Assembly (NCBI GenBank): GCA_964236105.1
Contig: CAXSBC010000001.1
Location: forward strand, 310,001 to 374,000
DNA: 64,000 bases
Direction: 5' to 3'
Origin: Lichenicola sp964236105
Lineage (GTDB): Bacteria > Pseudomonadota > Alphaproteobacteria > Acetobacterales > Acetobacteraceae
Part shown: positions 35,050-42,928 of the stretch, one piece after another
Numbering within the stretch: position 1 is the stretch's first letter
Layout: each line of letters opens with the position of its first letter
The notes under the pieces: model-generated
The model's database searches: none
Seen by the model: only the letters and a program-made list of their open reading frames with translations
What the model was told of the DNA's origin: nothing
Program-made: the position numbers and the translations under genes

Positions 35050-36333
35050 ATCGACAGCCTGCCGACCCTGAGCGACCGGACCCGCATCGCCTCCAGCGAG
35101 ATCCTCGCCGGACGCGGCCGCGGCCTGCGCAGCGTGCTGGCGCTGACCGGCCCGGCGCTGGTCGCCTCCGTCGCCTATGTCGATCCGGGCAACTACGTCG
35201 CCAACATCCAGGCCGGCGCCCGCTACGGCTACGCGCTGCTCTGGGTGGTGGTGCTGGCGAACCTGATCGCGATGTTCTTCCAGGCGCAGGCGGCGCGGCT
35301 CGGCATCGTCACCGGCCGCAACCTGGCCGAGCTGTCCCGCGAGCGGTTCTCCCCCCGCGCGGTGATCGCGATGTGGCTGCTGACGGAGGCGGCGGCGATG
35401 GCGACCGACCTCGCCGAGTTCGTCGGCGGCGCGGTGGGGCTGTCGCTGCTGCTGCATGTGGCGCTGCTGGTGGCGATGGTGGCGATGGGCGTGCTGACGC
35501 TGGGGCTGCTCGGCATGCAGCGCCGCGGCTTCCGTCCGCTGGAGATCCTGATCGGGGCGCTGGTGAGCGTGATCAGCATCAGCTACCTCGGCGAGCTGAT
35601 GATCGCGCCCGCCGACTGGGGCCAGGTCGTGCGTCACAGCGTGCTGCCGGAGATCCCGGACGGGGGGGCGCTGACGCTGTGCATCGGGCTCGTCGGCGCC
35701 ACGGTGATGCCGCACGCGATCTACCTGCATTCGAGCCTGACGCAGAACCGGGTGCCGCTGCGCAACGAGGCCGAGCGGACGCGGATGATCCGCTTCTCCA
35801 ACCGCGAGGTGGCGTTTGCGCTCACCGCCGCAGGCCTCGTCAACATGGCGATGGTGGTGATGGCCGCCTGCTTCCACGGCACCCATAGCGACATCGCCAG
35901 CCTGGACGGCGCCTACCACACGCTGACGCCGCTGCTGGGACGCGCGGCGGCGCTGATCTTCCTGCTGTCGCTGCTGGCCTCGGGGCTGTCGAGCTCGCTG
36001 GTGGCGACCCTGGCGGGGCAGGTGGTGATACAGGGCTTCATCAGCAGGCGCATTCCGGTGTGGATACGCCGGCTGGTGACGATGGTGCCGTCCTTCGTGG
36101 TGATCGGCCTCGGCGCCAACGTCACCAGCGCGCTGATCTGGAGCCAGGTGGTGCTGAGCTTCGTGCTGCCGCTGCCGATGGTGACGCTGCTGATGATCAG
36201 CCGCGACGCCGCGGTGATGGGCGCCTACCGCATGTCGGGCCGGACGCTGGTCATGGCGTCGGCGATGGTCGGCTTCGTGTCGCTGCTCAACGTGGCGCTG
36301 CTGCTGCAGACGGCAGGCCTGCTGCCGAGCTGA
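35050..36333 (+). CDS. mntH: Manganese transporter MntH (NRAMP family), probable non-standard start codon
   Basis: An NRAMP proton-coupled Mn2+/Fe2+ symporter with eleven hydrophobic helices. TM1 carries YVDPGNYVAN (metal-binding Asp-Pro-Gly-Asn) and TM6 carries GATVMPHAIYLHSS (the MPH motif). Family-like sequence IDSLPTLSDRTRIASSE precedes TM1, yet no ATG, GTG or TTG exists in frame after the stop at 35002. ATC at 35050 stands 8 bases after GGGAG and about 25 bases after the predicted transcription start. The first standard codon, GTG 35134, would give 399 residues and remove the cytoplasmic N-terminus, with no ribosome site. I favour 35050 (427 aa), with 35134 as the conventional alternative. 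Confidence 0.85.
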   Translation: MDSLPTLSDRTRIASSEILAGRGRGLRSVLALTGPALVASVAYVDPGNYVANIQAGARYGYALLWVVVLANLIAMFFQAQAARLGIVTGRNLAELSRERFSPRAVIAMWLLTEAAAMATDLAEFVGGAVGLSLLLHVALLVAMVAMGVLTLGLLGMQRRGFRPLEILIGALVSVISISYLGELMIAPADWGQVVRHSVLPEIPDGGALTLCIGLVGATVMPHAIYLHSSLTQNRVPLRNEAERTRMIRFSNREVAFALTAAGLVNMAMVVMAACFHGTHSDIASLDGAYHTLTPLLGRAAALIFLLSLLASGLSSSLVATLAGQVVIQGFISRRIPVWIRRLVTMVPSFVVIGLGANVTSALIWSQVVLSFVLPLPMVTLLMISRDAAVMGAYRMSGRTLVMASAMVGFVSLLNVALLLQTAGLLPS

Positions 36334-36337
36334 GCGG

Positions 36338-36403
36338 CCACCCGGCGGGCGACGCGGACCAGGCCGCCCGGTGGGCGACGCGGACCAGGCCGCCCGGTGG
36401 GCG
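36338..36403 (+). repeat. 26-bp tandem repeat, about 2.5 copies
   Basis: The unit CCGCCCGGTGGGCGACGCGG + ACCAGG occurs at 36364-36389, with a near-copy at 36338-36363 (two differences) and a partial third copy at 36390-36403. It fills the spacer between mntH and the next gene, starting 4 bases after the mntH stop. Each unit holds a short CCGCCCGG-type inverted repeat, so the array may act as a terminator. Confidence 0.8.
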
Positions 36404-36466
36404 GCGGGGGCTTGCGGAAGCCGGACGCACCTGCTGCAACCGCCGCGACCGTCGGGAGCCGCGCGC

Positions 36467-37246
36467 ATGAGCCACCTGTCCAGCCTGACCCTGGGCCACC
36501 TCGACACCCGCCAGCACGAGGCGGCGGCGGCGGCGGTGCTGCGGGTGCTGGAAGCGCACGACATCGAGGTGGCGATGCTCGCCACCGACCGCGACGACAT
36601 GCCGGGCCACATCGCCGGCGGCCGGATCGACCTGCTGGCGACCGCCTGGCTGCCGGACATCGACCCGGCCTGGGCCGATCCGGCCCACATGGAGACGCTG
36701 GGCGGGGTGCTGTATCGGCCGCACCCGTTCTGGGCGGTGCCGGCTTCGGTCGTGATCCCCGGGCTGGACTCGATCGCCGATCTCGCGCGGCCGGAGATCG
36801 CCTCGCGCATCGACCGGACGATCGTGCTGCCGCGCCGGCTGCAGGCAGCGGCAGGCGGGGTGCTCGCCGCCTATCGCCTGGAAGCGGCCGGCTACCGGCT
36901 GGAGCTGCTCGACGAGGAGGCCGCCCATGCGCGCGCGGCGGCACTGCTCGACGCCGGCGCGGCGGCGGTGCTGGCGCTGTGGCAGCCGCACGCGCTGGCG
37001 CATGGCGGCCGGCTGCGCCCGCTCGCCGACCCGGACGGGGCGCTTGGCGGCCGGCAGGAGGCCAGGCTGCTGCTGCGGACGGGCCTGCGGGCGTCGCTCG
37101 ATCCGGACCTGCTGGACGAGCTCGAGGAACTCACGCTCGGCAACCCGGTGGTCAGCGCGCTGGAGCACGGCATGCGCCGGGACGGCATGAGCGCGGACGA
37201 GGCGGCGGAAGCGTGGCAGCGCGGCCGGCTCACGCCCCGTGCCTGA
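36467..37246 (+). CDS. Glycine-betaine-binding-like (OpuAC) domain protein without signal peptide
   Basis: A 259-residue protein of the substrate-binding OpuAC superfamily (IDLLATAWLPDIDPAWAD, VLYRPHPFWAVPASVVIPGLDSI). The N-terminus MSHLSSLTLGHLDTRQHE shows no signal peptide or lipobox, and no ABC permease or ATPase gene is nearby. It may therefore be a cytosolic ligand-binding protein. The ATG at 36467 follows GGGAG by 9 bases. Its stop overlaps the GTG start of the methyltransferase gene (8 bases), pointing to a joint function. Ligand unknown. Confidence 0.7.
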   Translation: MSHLSSLTLGHLDTRQHEAAAAAVLRVLEAHDIEVAMLATDRDDMPGHIAGGRIDLLATAWLPDIDPAWADPAHMETLGGVLYRPHPFWAVPASVVIPGLDSIADLARPEIASRIDRTIVLPRRLQAAAGGVLAAYRLEAAGYRLELLDEEAAHARAAALLDAGAAAVLALWQPHALAHGGRLRPLADPDGALGGRQEARLLLRTGLRASLDPDLLDELEELTLGNPVVSALEHGMRRDGMSADEAAEAWQRGRLTPRA

Positions 37247-38513
37247 ACAGGACGGGCCTGCAAGCGCGGACGGCGACGCGCGCGACCGCAGCCTCGCAGT
37301 GCAGTACGAGGCCTATCCCTATCCCGAGCGCGATCCGCGCGACGAGGCCGGGCGGCTGCTGGTCGGCAGCCCGAGCCACCTGCGCGAGATCGACCACTGG
37401 GTATTCGGAGCCGCCCGTCCGGCGAGCCTGCCGCTGCGGGTGCTGGTCGCAGGCTGCGGCACCGGCGACGCGGCGATCATGCTCGCCGCCCAGCTGCAGC
37501 GCGCCGGCCGCCCGGGACGGGTGACCGGCCTGGACCGGTCCGAGCGCGCGCTCGCCGTGGCGCGGGCGCGGGCGGAGGCGCGCGGGCTCGACAACATCGC
37601 CTTCCACCGCCGCTCGCTGCTGGAGCTGCCGTCGGACGAGCTCGGCCTGTTCGACTACATCGACTGCTGCGGCGTGCTGCACCACCTGCCCGATCCGCCG
37701 GCCGCGCTGCGCGGGCTGGAGCGGTCGCTGGCGGCGGGCGGCGGCATGGGGCTGATGGTGTATGCGCCGCACGGCCGCACCGGCGTCTACATGCTGCAGG
37801 ACGCGCTGTCGCTGCTGGCGCCGGCAGGCGACGCGCCGCCGGCCCGGCTCGACGTCGCGAAGCGGGTGATGCGCCACCTGCCGGCGACCGCCTGGCTGCG
37901 CGCCAACCAGAATTTCGGCGACCATCTGAGCGGCAGCGACGCCGGGCTCTACGACCTGCTGCTGAACCCGCGCGACCGCGCCTACGACGTCGCGGGCTTC
38001 CTGGCGCTGCTGCAGGCGGCAGGGCTGGAGGCGGCCTGCCTGATGGAGCCGGCGCGCTACGATCCAGACCTGCTGCTGCCCGATCCGCGGCTGCGCGCCC
38101 GGGCCGCCCTGCTGTCGCCGGACGAGCGGGCATCGCTCGCCGAGTCGCTCGCCGGCAACATGAACACCCATGTCGCCTACGCGGTGCGTCGCGGCGAGGC
38201 GCCGCCGCCGCCCGATCCGATGGCGCCGGAGGCGGTGCCGGTGGCGCGCGAGATGCCGGCGGCCGAGATCGTCCGGCAGATCGCGCCGGACGGCACCCTG
38301 CCGGTCGCCTTCGGCCGACTGACGGTGCCGCTGCCGCTGCCGCCGCAGGCGCGCGCGATCCTGGGGCTGATCGACGGCGAGCGCAGCGTGGGCGCGATCG
38401 CCGACGCGCTGGCCGGCCGCGGCATCGGCCGGGCGAGGTTCGACGCTGCGTGGGCGGACAGCTTCCGCGCGCTGTCGCGGGTCAACCGCATCCTGCTGCG
38501 GCCGCCGGCCTGA
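37239..38513 (+). CDS. Class I SAM-dependent methyltransferase with C-terminal winged-helix-like extension
   Basis: A 424-residue protein. The segment AVQYEAYPYPERDP leads into the SAM-binding fold: motif I VLVAGCGTGDAAIMLA, acidic GLDRSERAL and motif IV DYIDCCGVLHHLPDP. The last about 80 residues (RAILGLIDGERSVGAIADAL...) look like a small helical domain, perhaps for substrate recognition. The GTG at 37239 overlaps the preceding gene's stop. Substrate unknown; the neighbour suggests a small quaternary amine or related ligand, which is speculation. Confidence 0.82.
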   Translation: MPEQDGPASADGDARDRSLAVQYEAYPYPERDPRDEAGRLLVGSPSHLREIDHWVFGAARPASLPLRVLVAGCGTGDAAIMLAAQLQRAGRPGRVTGLDRSERALAVARARAEARGLDNIAFHRRSLLELPSDELGLFDYIDCCGVLHHLPDPPAALRGLERSLAAGGGMGLMVYAPHGRTGVYMLQDALSLLAPAGDAPPARLDVAKRVMRHLPATAWLRANQNFGDHLSGSDAGLYDLLLNPRDRAYDVAGFLALLQAAGLEAACLMEPARYDPDLLLPDPRLRARAALLSPDERASLAESLAGNMNTHVAYAVRRGEAPPPPDPMAPEAVPVAREMPAAEIVRQIAPDGTLPVAFGRLTVPLPLPPQARAILGLIDGERSVGAIADALAGRGIGRARFDAAWADSFRALSRVNRILLRPPA

Positions 38514-38521
38514 CCCCGCCG

Positions 38522-39055
38522 GTGCGTTTGCAGGCTCAGGCGGCGATCGTGATCTTCGGCGCCGGCCTGCGTCCGGACGGCGGCCCGACGCCGACGCTCA
38601 GCCGCCGGGTCGAGGCCGCCCGGAGCTTCGGGGAGCAACTGGCGCCGGCGCCGCTCTACCTGCCCACCGGCGGCATCGGCCGATACGGCCCGTCGGAGGC
38701 GTCGGCGATGGCGGCCCTGCTGCGCGCGGCCGGCGTGCCGGAGACGCGCATCCTCCTCGAGGATACCGCCCGCGACACGCTGCAGTCGGTGCGCCTGTGC
38801 GCCGCCCTGCTGCGGCGGCGGGGCCACGCGGGGCCGGTGTTCGCGGCCACCAGCGCCTACCACCTGCCGCGCTGCCTGGTGTTGCTGCGGCTGGAGGGCG
38901 TGCGTGTGCGGGCGGTGCCGCCGCCCCGCGCGCCGGCGGCGACGGCGCTGTGGCGGCGCTGGCGCTGGCGGCTGCGCGAAGTGCCCGCCCTGCCCTGGGA
39001 CGTGCTGCTGCTGCTGGGCTTGCGGATGGTCGACAGGCTGCTGGCGAAACGTTAG
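38522..39055 (+). CDS. YdcF/DUF218-family protein
   Basis: A 177-residue protein with the DUF218 pattern: AAIVIFGAGLRPDGGPTPTL, LYLPTGGIG, EDTARDTLQSVR (nucleotide-binding-like) and ATSAYHLPRCLVLL. These proteins are linked to envelope polysaccharide or vancomycin resistance but lack a settled biochemical role. A hydrophobic C-terminal stretch (WDVLLLLGLRMVD) may touch the membrane. The start at GTG 38522, 8 bases after the methyltransferase stop, is a guess; no clear ribosome site. Confidence 0.75.
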   Translation: MRLQAQAAIVIFGAGLRPDGGPTPTLSRRVEAARSFGEQLAPAPLYLPTGGIGRYGPSEASAMAALLRAAGVPETRILLEDTARDTLQSVRLCAALLRRRGHAGPVFAATSAYHLPRCLVLLRLEGVRVRAVPPPRAPAATALWRRWRWRLREVPALPWDVLLLLGLRMVDRLLAKR

Positions 39056-39087
39056 CGTGGGCGTCACCAAGCAGCTGGCGGCGCCGC

Positions 39088-39966
39088 ATGTATCACCCCA
39101 TTGGCGCCGAGGCGCTGCACAGGACGTTCCGCGACCGTAGCGACGAGAGCTGGCTCGACATCCTGGTCAGCTCGCTGCGCGTGCCCGACATCGAGGGCGT
39201 GGCGATGCCGGGCTTCCCGGCCGAGGAGCTGCAGCGCGAGATCCATGGCCATGCGGGCGAGGTGTCGCTGCACGAGGCGCACGTGTTCTTCCGCGAGATC
39301 AAGTCGTACTGCGCCTATGCCGGCCGGCCGCTGGCGCCGCATCGAACGATGCTGGATTTCGGCTGCGGCTGGGGCCGCATGCTGCGGCTGTTCATGAAGG
39401 ACATCGAGCCGGCCAACCTGTTCGGCGCCGACAGCACGTCCCGCTTCCTGATGGAGGCGCGCCGCTGCAATCCGAGCGTCAACTTCCTGTCGTGCCAGCT
39501 GACGCCGCCGATGATCCTGGCGCCGGACAGCCTGGACTACGTGATCAGCTGGTCGGTGTTCTCCCATCTCGACGAGTTCCTGTCGCTGCGCTGGGTGGAG
39601 GAGTTCCACCGCCTGCTGAAGCCGGGCGGGCTGCTGCTGCTCACCACGCAGAGCCGGCGCTTCATCGGCTTCTGCGCCGAGCAGCGGCTGCGCCGGGCCT
39701 CGGGGATCCGGCTCGACCATCCGTGGTACGAGGTCTGCGCCGACAGCTTCGTCGACGAGCCGCTGGAGAACTCCCGCTACGAGGCCGGGCAGTTCCTGCA
39801 CGCCGCCTCCACCCAGCCGCCGCATCCGCAGTCGCATTACGGCGAGGCGGTGATCCCGCGCGGCTACGTGGTCAAGAGATGGGGCCACCTGTTCCGGCTG
39901 ATCGACTTCCTCGACAACCCGGTGCGGCTGCCGCAGGTGCTGGTGGTGCTGCAGAAGCCGGGCTGA
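39088..39966 (+). CDS. Class I SAM-dependent methyltransferase
   Basis: A 292-residue protein with motif I MLDFGCGWGRMLRLF, acidic loop FGADSTSRF and YVISWSVFSHLDEFLS followed by FHRLLKPGGLLLLT. Such methyltransferases occur often in polysaccharide or lipid modification loci. It starts 32 bases after the YdcF gene, fourth in a plus-strand run. Its 3' end overlaps the convergent EAL-protein gene by about 103 bases on the other strand. Confidence 0.85.
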   Translation: MYHPIGAEALHRTFRDRSDESWLDILVSSLRVPDIEGVAMPGFPAEELQREIHGHAGEVSLHEAHVFFREIKSYCAYAGRPLAPHRTMLDFGCGWGRMLRLFMKDIEPANLFGADSTSRFLMEARRCNPSVNFLSCQLTPPMILAPDSLDYVISWSVFSHLDEFLSLRWVEEFHRLLKPGGLLLLTTQSRRFIGFCAEQRLRRASGIRLDHPWYEVCADSFVDEPLENSRYEAGQFLHAASTQPPHPQSHYGEAVIPRGYVVKRWGHLFRLIDFLDNPVRLPQVLVVLQKPG

Positions 39967-41741
39967 GCGACGCTGGCCAGCGATCGCAGCCTGCCGGGGC
40001 GCGCCCACCCTGCGAGCCACGCGGAGAACCGGCGCTCCTCCATCGGCCGGCCGAACAGGTAGCCCTGACCCTCGTCGCACCCCGCCCGGCGCGCCGACGC
40101 CAGCGCCGCCCGGGTCTCGACGCCTTCCGCCACCACCCGGAAGCCGAGATCGTGCGACAGGGAGGCCATCGTGGCCACGAGCGCCTGCCTGCGCCCGTCG
40201 CAGGCGAGGTCGTGGATGAAGGACTGGTCGATCTTGATCACATGCGCGGGCAGCCGCTGCAGATAGGACAGGCTGCTGTAGCCGGTGCCGAAATCGTCGA
40301 TCGCGAGGCCGACCCCCGCCTGCGCGATGATCTCCAGGATCGACAGCGCCTGCTCGGCATTCTCCATCACGGCACTTTCCGTCACCTCGAGCTCCAGCTG
40401 CACGGGCGCCAGATCCCGCGCCGCCAGGCCGCGCAGCACGACGGACGCGAAGTCCTCCTCCATCAGGTTGGCGGCGGACACGTTGATGGAGAGCTGCAGG
40501 TCGAGCCCGGCGTCGCGCCAGCAGGCGAGCTGGCTCAGCGCCGTCTCCATCACCCAGGCGGTGGTGTTGCGCGCGAGCGACGTCCGCTCGATGATCGGGA
40601 TGAACTCGCCGGGCGAGATCGGGCCCAGCGTGGGATGGGTCCAGCGCAGCAGGGCCTCGGCGCCGGCGCAGGCGCCGGATGCGAGATCGACACGCGGCTG
40701 ATAGACGAGCGCCAGCTGGTCCGGCGCCTCGAGGGCGGCGGCGAAATCGTTGAGCAGGGTGAAGCGGCGGCGATAGCTCGTATCCTCGGCGGACGAGTAG
40801 GTGCTGGCCCTGCTGCGGGTCCGGCGGGCAGCCTCCGCCGCGCCGTGCGCCATGCGCAGCACGTCGCGCGGCGCCGTCTCGCCGACGACGAAGGGGACGA
40901 TGCCCATCGCCACGGTGCTGGTGTGGTGCGACATCGCGCCCGCACCCAGCACCTCGGTGACCGCCGCCACGGTGCCGGCCGGCTCCAGACCCGCCGGCAC
41001 CAGGAACGCGAACTGGGTGGCGGCGACGTGATAGGCCCGGAGCCGACGGCCCATGGCGCCGCCGACCGCGACGGCAGCCGCCTTGACCATCGCATCGACA
41101 TGGGCGGCACCCAGTGCCCGCGACGTGCCGCTGAGCTGCTCGGCGCTCGCGAGATCGATCAGCACGACCACGCGCCGGGTGTCGGGCAGGCTGTCCTGCG
41201 CCAGGTCGTCGAGATCCTCGACGAACTGGCTGCGGTTCGGCAGGCCGCTCAGCGGATCGATCCGGCCGAACGCGTGCTGCAGCTCGATCTGCGCCATGAC
41301 CATGGCCGCGAGGTCGGCGAGCGCCCGCATCTCGGCCTCCGTGACCTGCCGCGGCTCGGTGCCCAGCACGCACATCGCCCCGAGCGAGAACCCGTCGCAG
41401 GTGGTGAGCGAGGCGCCGGCATAGAAGCGGATGCCCCCCTGCGCGAACAGGCAATCGCGGTAGCGGGAATCGGCCAGCAGGTCGGGAATGGCCAGCGCCT
41501 GCCCGGTCTCCGCCACCTGGGCGCAGGGCGCGGTCTCGCGCGGGATGGCGGTGTACTCGATGCCGACCCTTGACTTGAACCATTGCCGGTCCTGATCGGT
41601 CAGCGACACGGCGGCGATCGGCAGGTTGAACAGCTGGGCGGCCATGCGGGTGATGCGATCGAACGCCTCGCTCGGCGGCGTGTCGAGCAGATCGAGCTGT
41701 CGCAAGATATTCAGTCGTTTCATCTCCCGCGACGCGCTCAC
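39864..41741 (-). CDS. GAF-(degenerate GGDEF)-EAL c-di-GMP phosphodiesterase
   Basis: A 625-residue signalling protein. An N-terminal GAF domain (residues 10-155, starting LDTPPSEAFDRITRMAAQLF) is followed by a GGDEF-like domain whose active-site motif is lost (HVAATQFAFLVP). The EAL domain is intact: EALLRW (362-364 = EAL), SINVSA, ELEVTES, DDFGTGYSS, IKIDQSF and VVAEGVET. It should hydrolyse c-di-GMP under control of a small ligand or redox cue. The GTG at 41741 follows GAGGAG by 7 bases. The last 35 residues, beyond the EAL domain, overlap antisense to the convergent methyltransferase. Confidence 0.92.
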   Translation of the reverse strand: MSASREMKRLNILRQLDLLDTPPSEAFDRITRMAAQLFNLPIAAVSLTDQDRQWFKSRVGIEYTAIPRETAPCAQVAETGQALAIPDLLADSRYRDCLFAQGGIRFYAGASLTTCDGFSLGAMCVLGTEPRQVTEAEMRALADLAAMVMAQIELQHAFGRIDPLSGLPNRSQFVEDLDDLAQDSLPDTRRVVVLIDLASAEQLSGTSRALGAAHVDAMVKAAAVAVGGAMGRRLRAYHVAATQFAFLVPAGLEPAGTVAAVTEVLGAGAMSHHTSTVAMGIVPFVVGETAPRDVLRMAHGAAEAARRTRSRASTYSSAEDTSYRRRFTLLNDFAAALEAPDQLALVYQPRVDLASGACAGAEALLRWTHPTLGPISPGEFIPIIERTSLARNTTAWVMETALSQLACWRDAGLDLQLSINVSAANLMEEDFASVVLRGLAARDLAPVQLELEVTESAVMENAEQALSILEIIAQAGVGLAIDDFGTGYSSLSYLQRLPAHVIKIDQSFIHDLACDGRRQALVATMASLSHDLGFRVVAEGVETRAALASARRAGCDEGQGYLFGRPMEERRFSAWLAGWARPGRLRSLASVAQPGFCSTTSTCGSRTGLSRKSISRNRWPHLLTT

Positions 41742-41967
41742 GCCGTGTCTCCTCGTCCAATTAATGCTTATCTGTTCCGGACGAGTTCATTCTATACAAG
41801 TAGAACCCGGCTCCGCACTTGATTTCGTTTCGAAATCATCAGGAGCCGGGTGAGGATGCCGCGATGGCTGCCGCCGACGCGCGTTCGCGACCGGACGGTC
41901 GCCGCGGCACCGGCGCATCGGGTCGGGGGACCGGGGCGAAAGGCGCCCTGGTCCCCGATGACGGCGT

Positions 41968-42882
41968 CTAGGCCGGCAGGAAGTCCGGCACCGACAGATA
42001 GCGCTCCCCGGTGTCGTAGTTGAAGCCCAGCACCACCGCGCCCTTCGGCAGCTCCGGCAGCTTCTTGGCGATCGCCGCCAGCGTGCCGCCCGAGGAGATG
42101 CCCACCAGCAGGCCCTCCTCGCGCGCCGAGCGCCGCGCGAACTCCTTGGCGTCCTCGGCATCCACCTGGATCACGCCGTCGAGTGCCGCGGTATGCAGGT
42201 TGACCGGCACGAAGCCGGCGCCGATGCCCTGGATCGGGTGCGGACCCGCCTCGCCGCCCGAGATCACCGGCGACAGGGCCGGCTCGACCGCGAAGGTCTG
42301 CAGCCTGGGGAAGCGCTGCTTGAGCACCTCGGCGCAGGCGGTGATGTGGCCGCCGGTGCCGACGCCGGTGATCAGCACGTCGATGCCGTCCGGGAAGTCG
42401 GCCAGGATCTCCTCGACGGTGGTGCGGACATGCACCTCGATGTTGGCCGGGTTCTCGAACTGCTGCGGGATCCAGGCGCCGTCCTGCGTCTTGGCCAGCT
42501 CGTGGGCGCGCGCGATCGCGCCCTTCATGCCCTGCGCCTTGGGCGTCAGGTCGAAGGTGGCACCGTAGGCCTGCATCAGGCGCCGGCGCTCCACCGACAT
42601 GGAGTCCGGCATCACCAGGATCAGCCTGTAGCCCTTCACCGCCGCCACCATGGCGAGCCCGATTCCGGTATTGCCCGAGGTCGGCTCGATGATGGTGCCG
42701 CCGGGCTTGAGCGCCCCGCTGGCTTCCGCCGCCTCGATCATCGCGAGCGCGATGCGGTCCTTGATGGAGCCGGCCGGATTGCTCCGCTCCGACTTGATCC
42801 AGACCTCGGCGTCGGGAAACAGCCGGCTGACCCGGATGTGCGGCGTGCCGCCGATGGTCTGGAGAACGCTGCTGGCTTTCAT
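41968..42882 (-). CDS. cysK: Cysteine synthase A (O-acetylserine sulfhydrylase)
   Basis: A 304-residue PLP enzyme making cysteine from O-acetylserine and sulfide. The Schiff-base lysine is Lys41 (NPAGSIKDR). The substrate loop EPTSGNTGIGLAM, the PLP phosphate loop GVGTGGHITA and GISSGGTLAA are intact. The ATG at 42882 was chosen over a longer open frame. It follows the oxidoreductase gene by 46 bases, and an operon is possible. Confidence 0.95.
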   Translation of the reverse strand: MKASSVLQTIGGTPHIRVSRLFPDAEVWIKSERSNPAGSIKDRIALAMIEAAEASGALKPGGTIIEPTSGNTGIGLAMVAAVKGYRLILVMPDSMSVERRRLMQAYGATFDLTPKAQGMKGAIARAHELAKTQDGAWIPQQFENPANIEVHVRTTVEEILADFPDGIDVLITGVGTGGHITACAEVLKQRFPRLQTFAVEPALSPVISGGEAGPHPIQGIGAGFVPVNLHTAALDGVIQVDAEDAKEFARRSAREEGLLVGISSGGTLAAIAKKLPELPKGAVVLGFNYDTGERYLSVPDFLPA

Positions 42883-42928
42883 GGTGCTGCTCCTGTTGCG
42901 GGGCTCTGGACGATCCGCCCGCGTCGTG

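Noticed and set aside
35026..36810. A 594-codon frame antisense to mntH
   Set aside because: Low-complexity His/Gln/Arg-rich translation; the plus strand encodes an obvious NRAMP transporter there.
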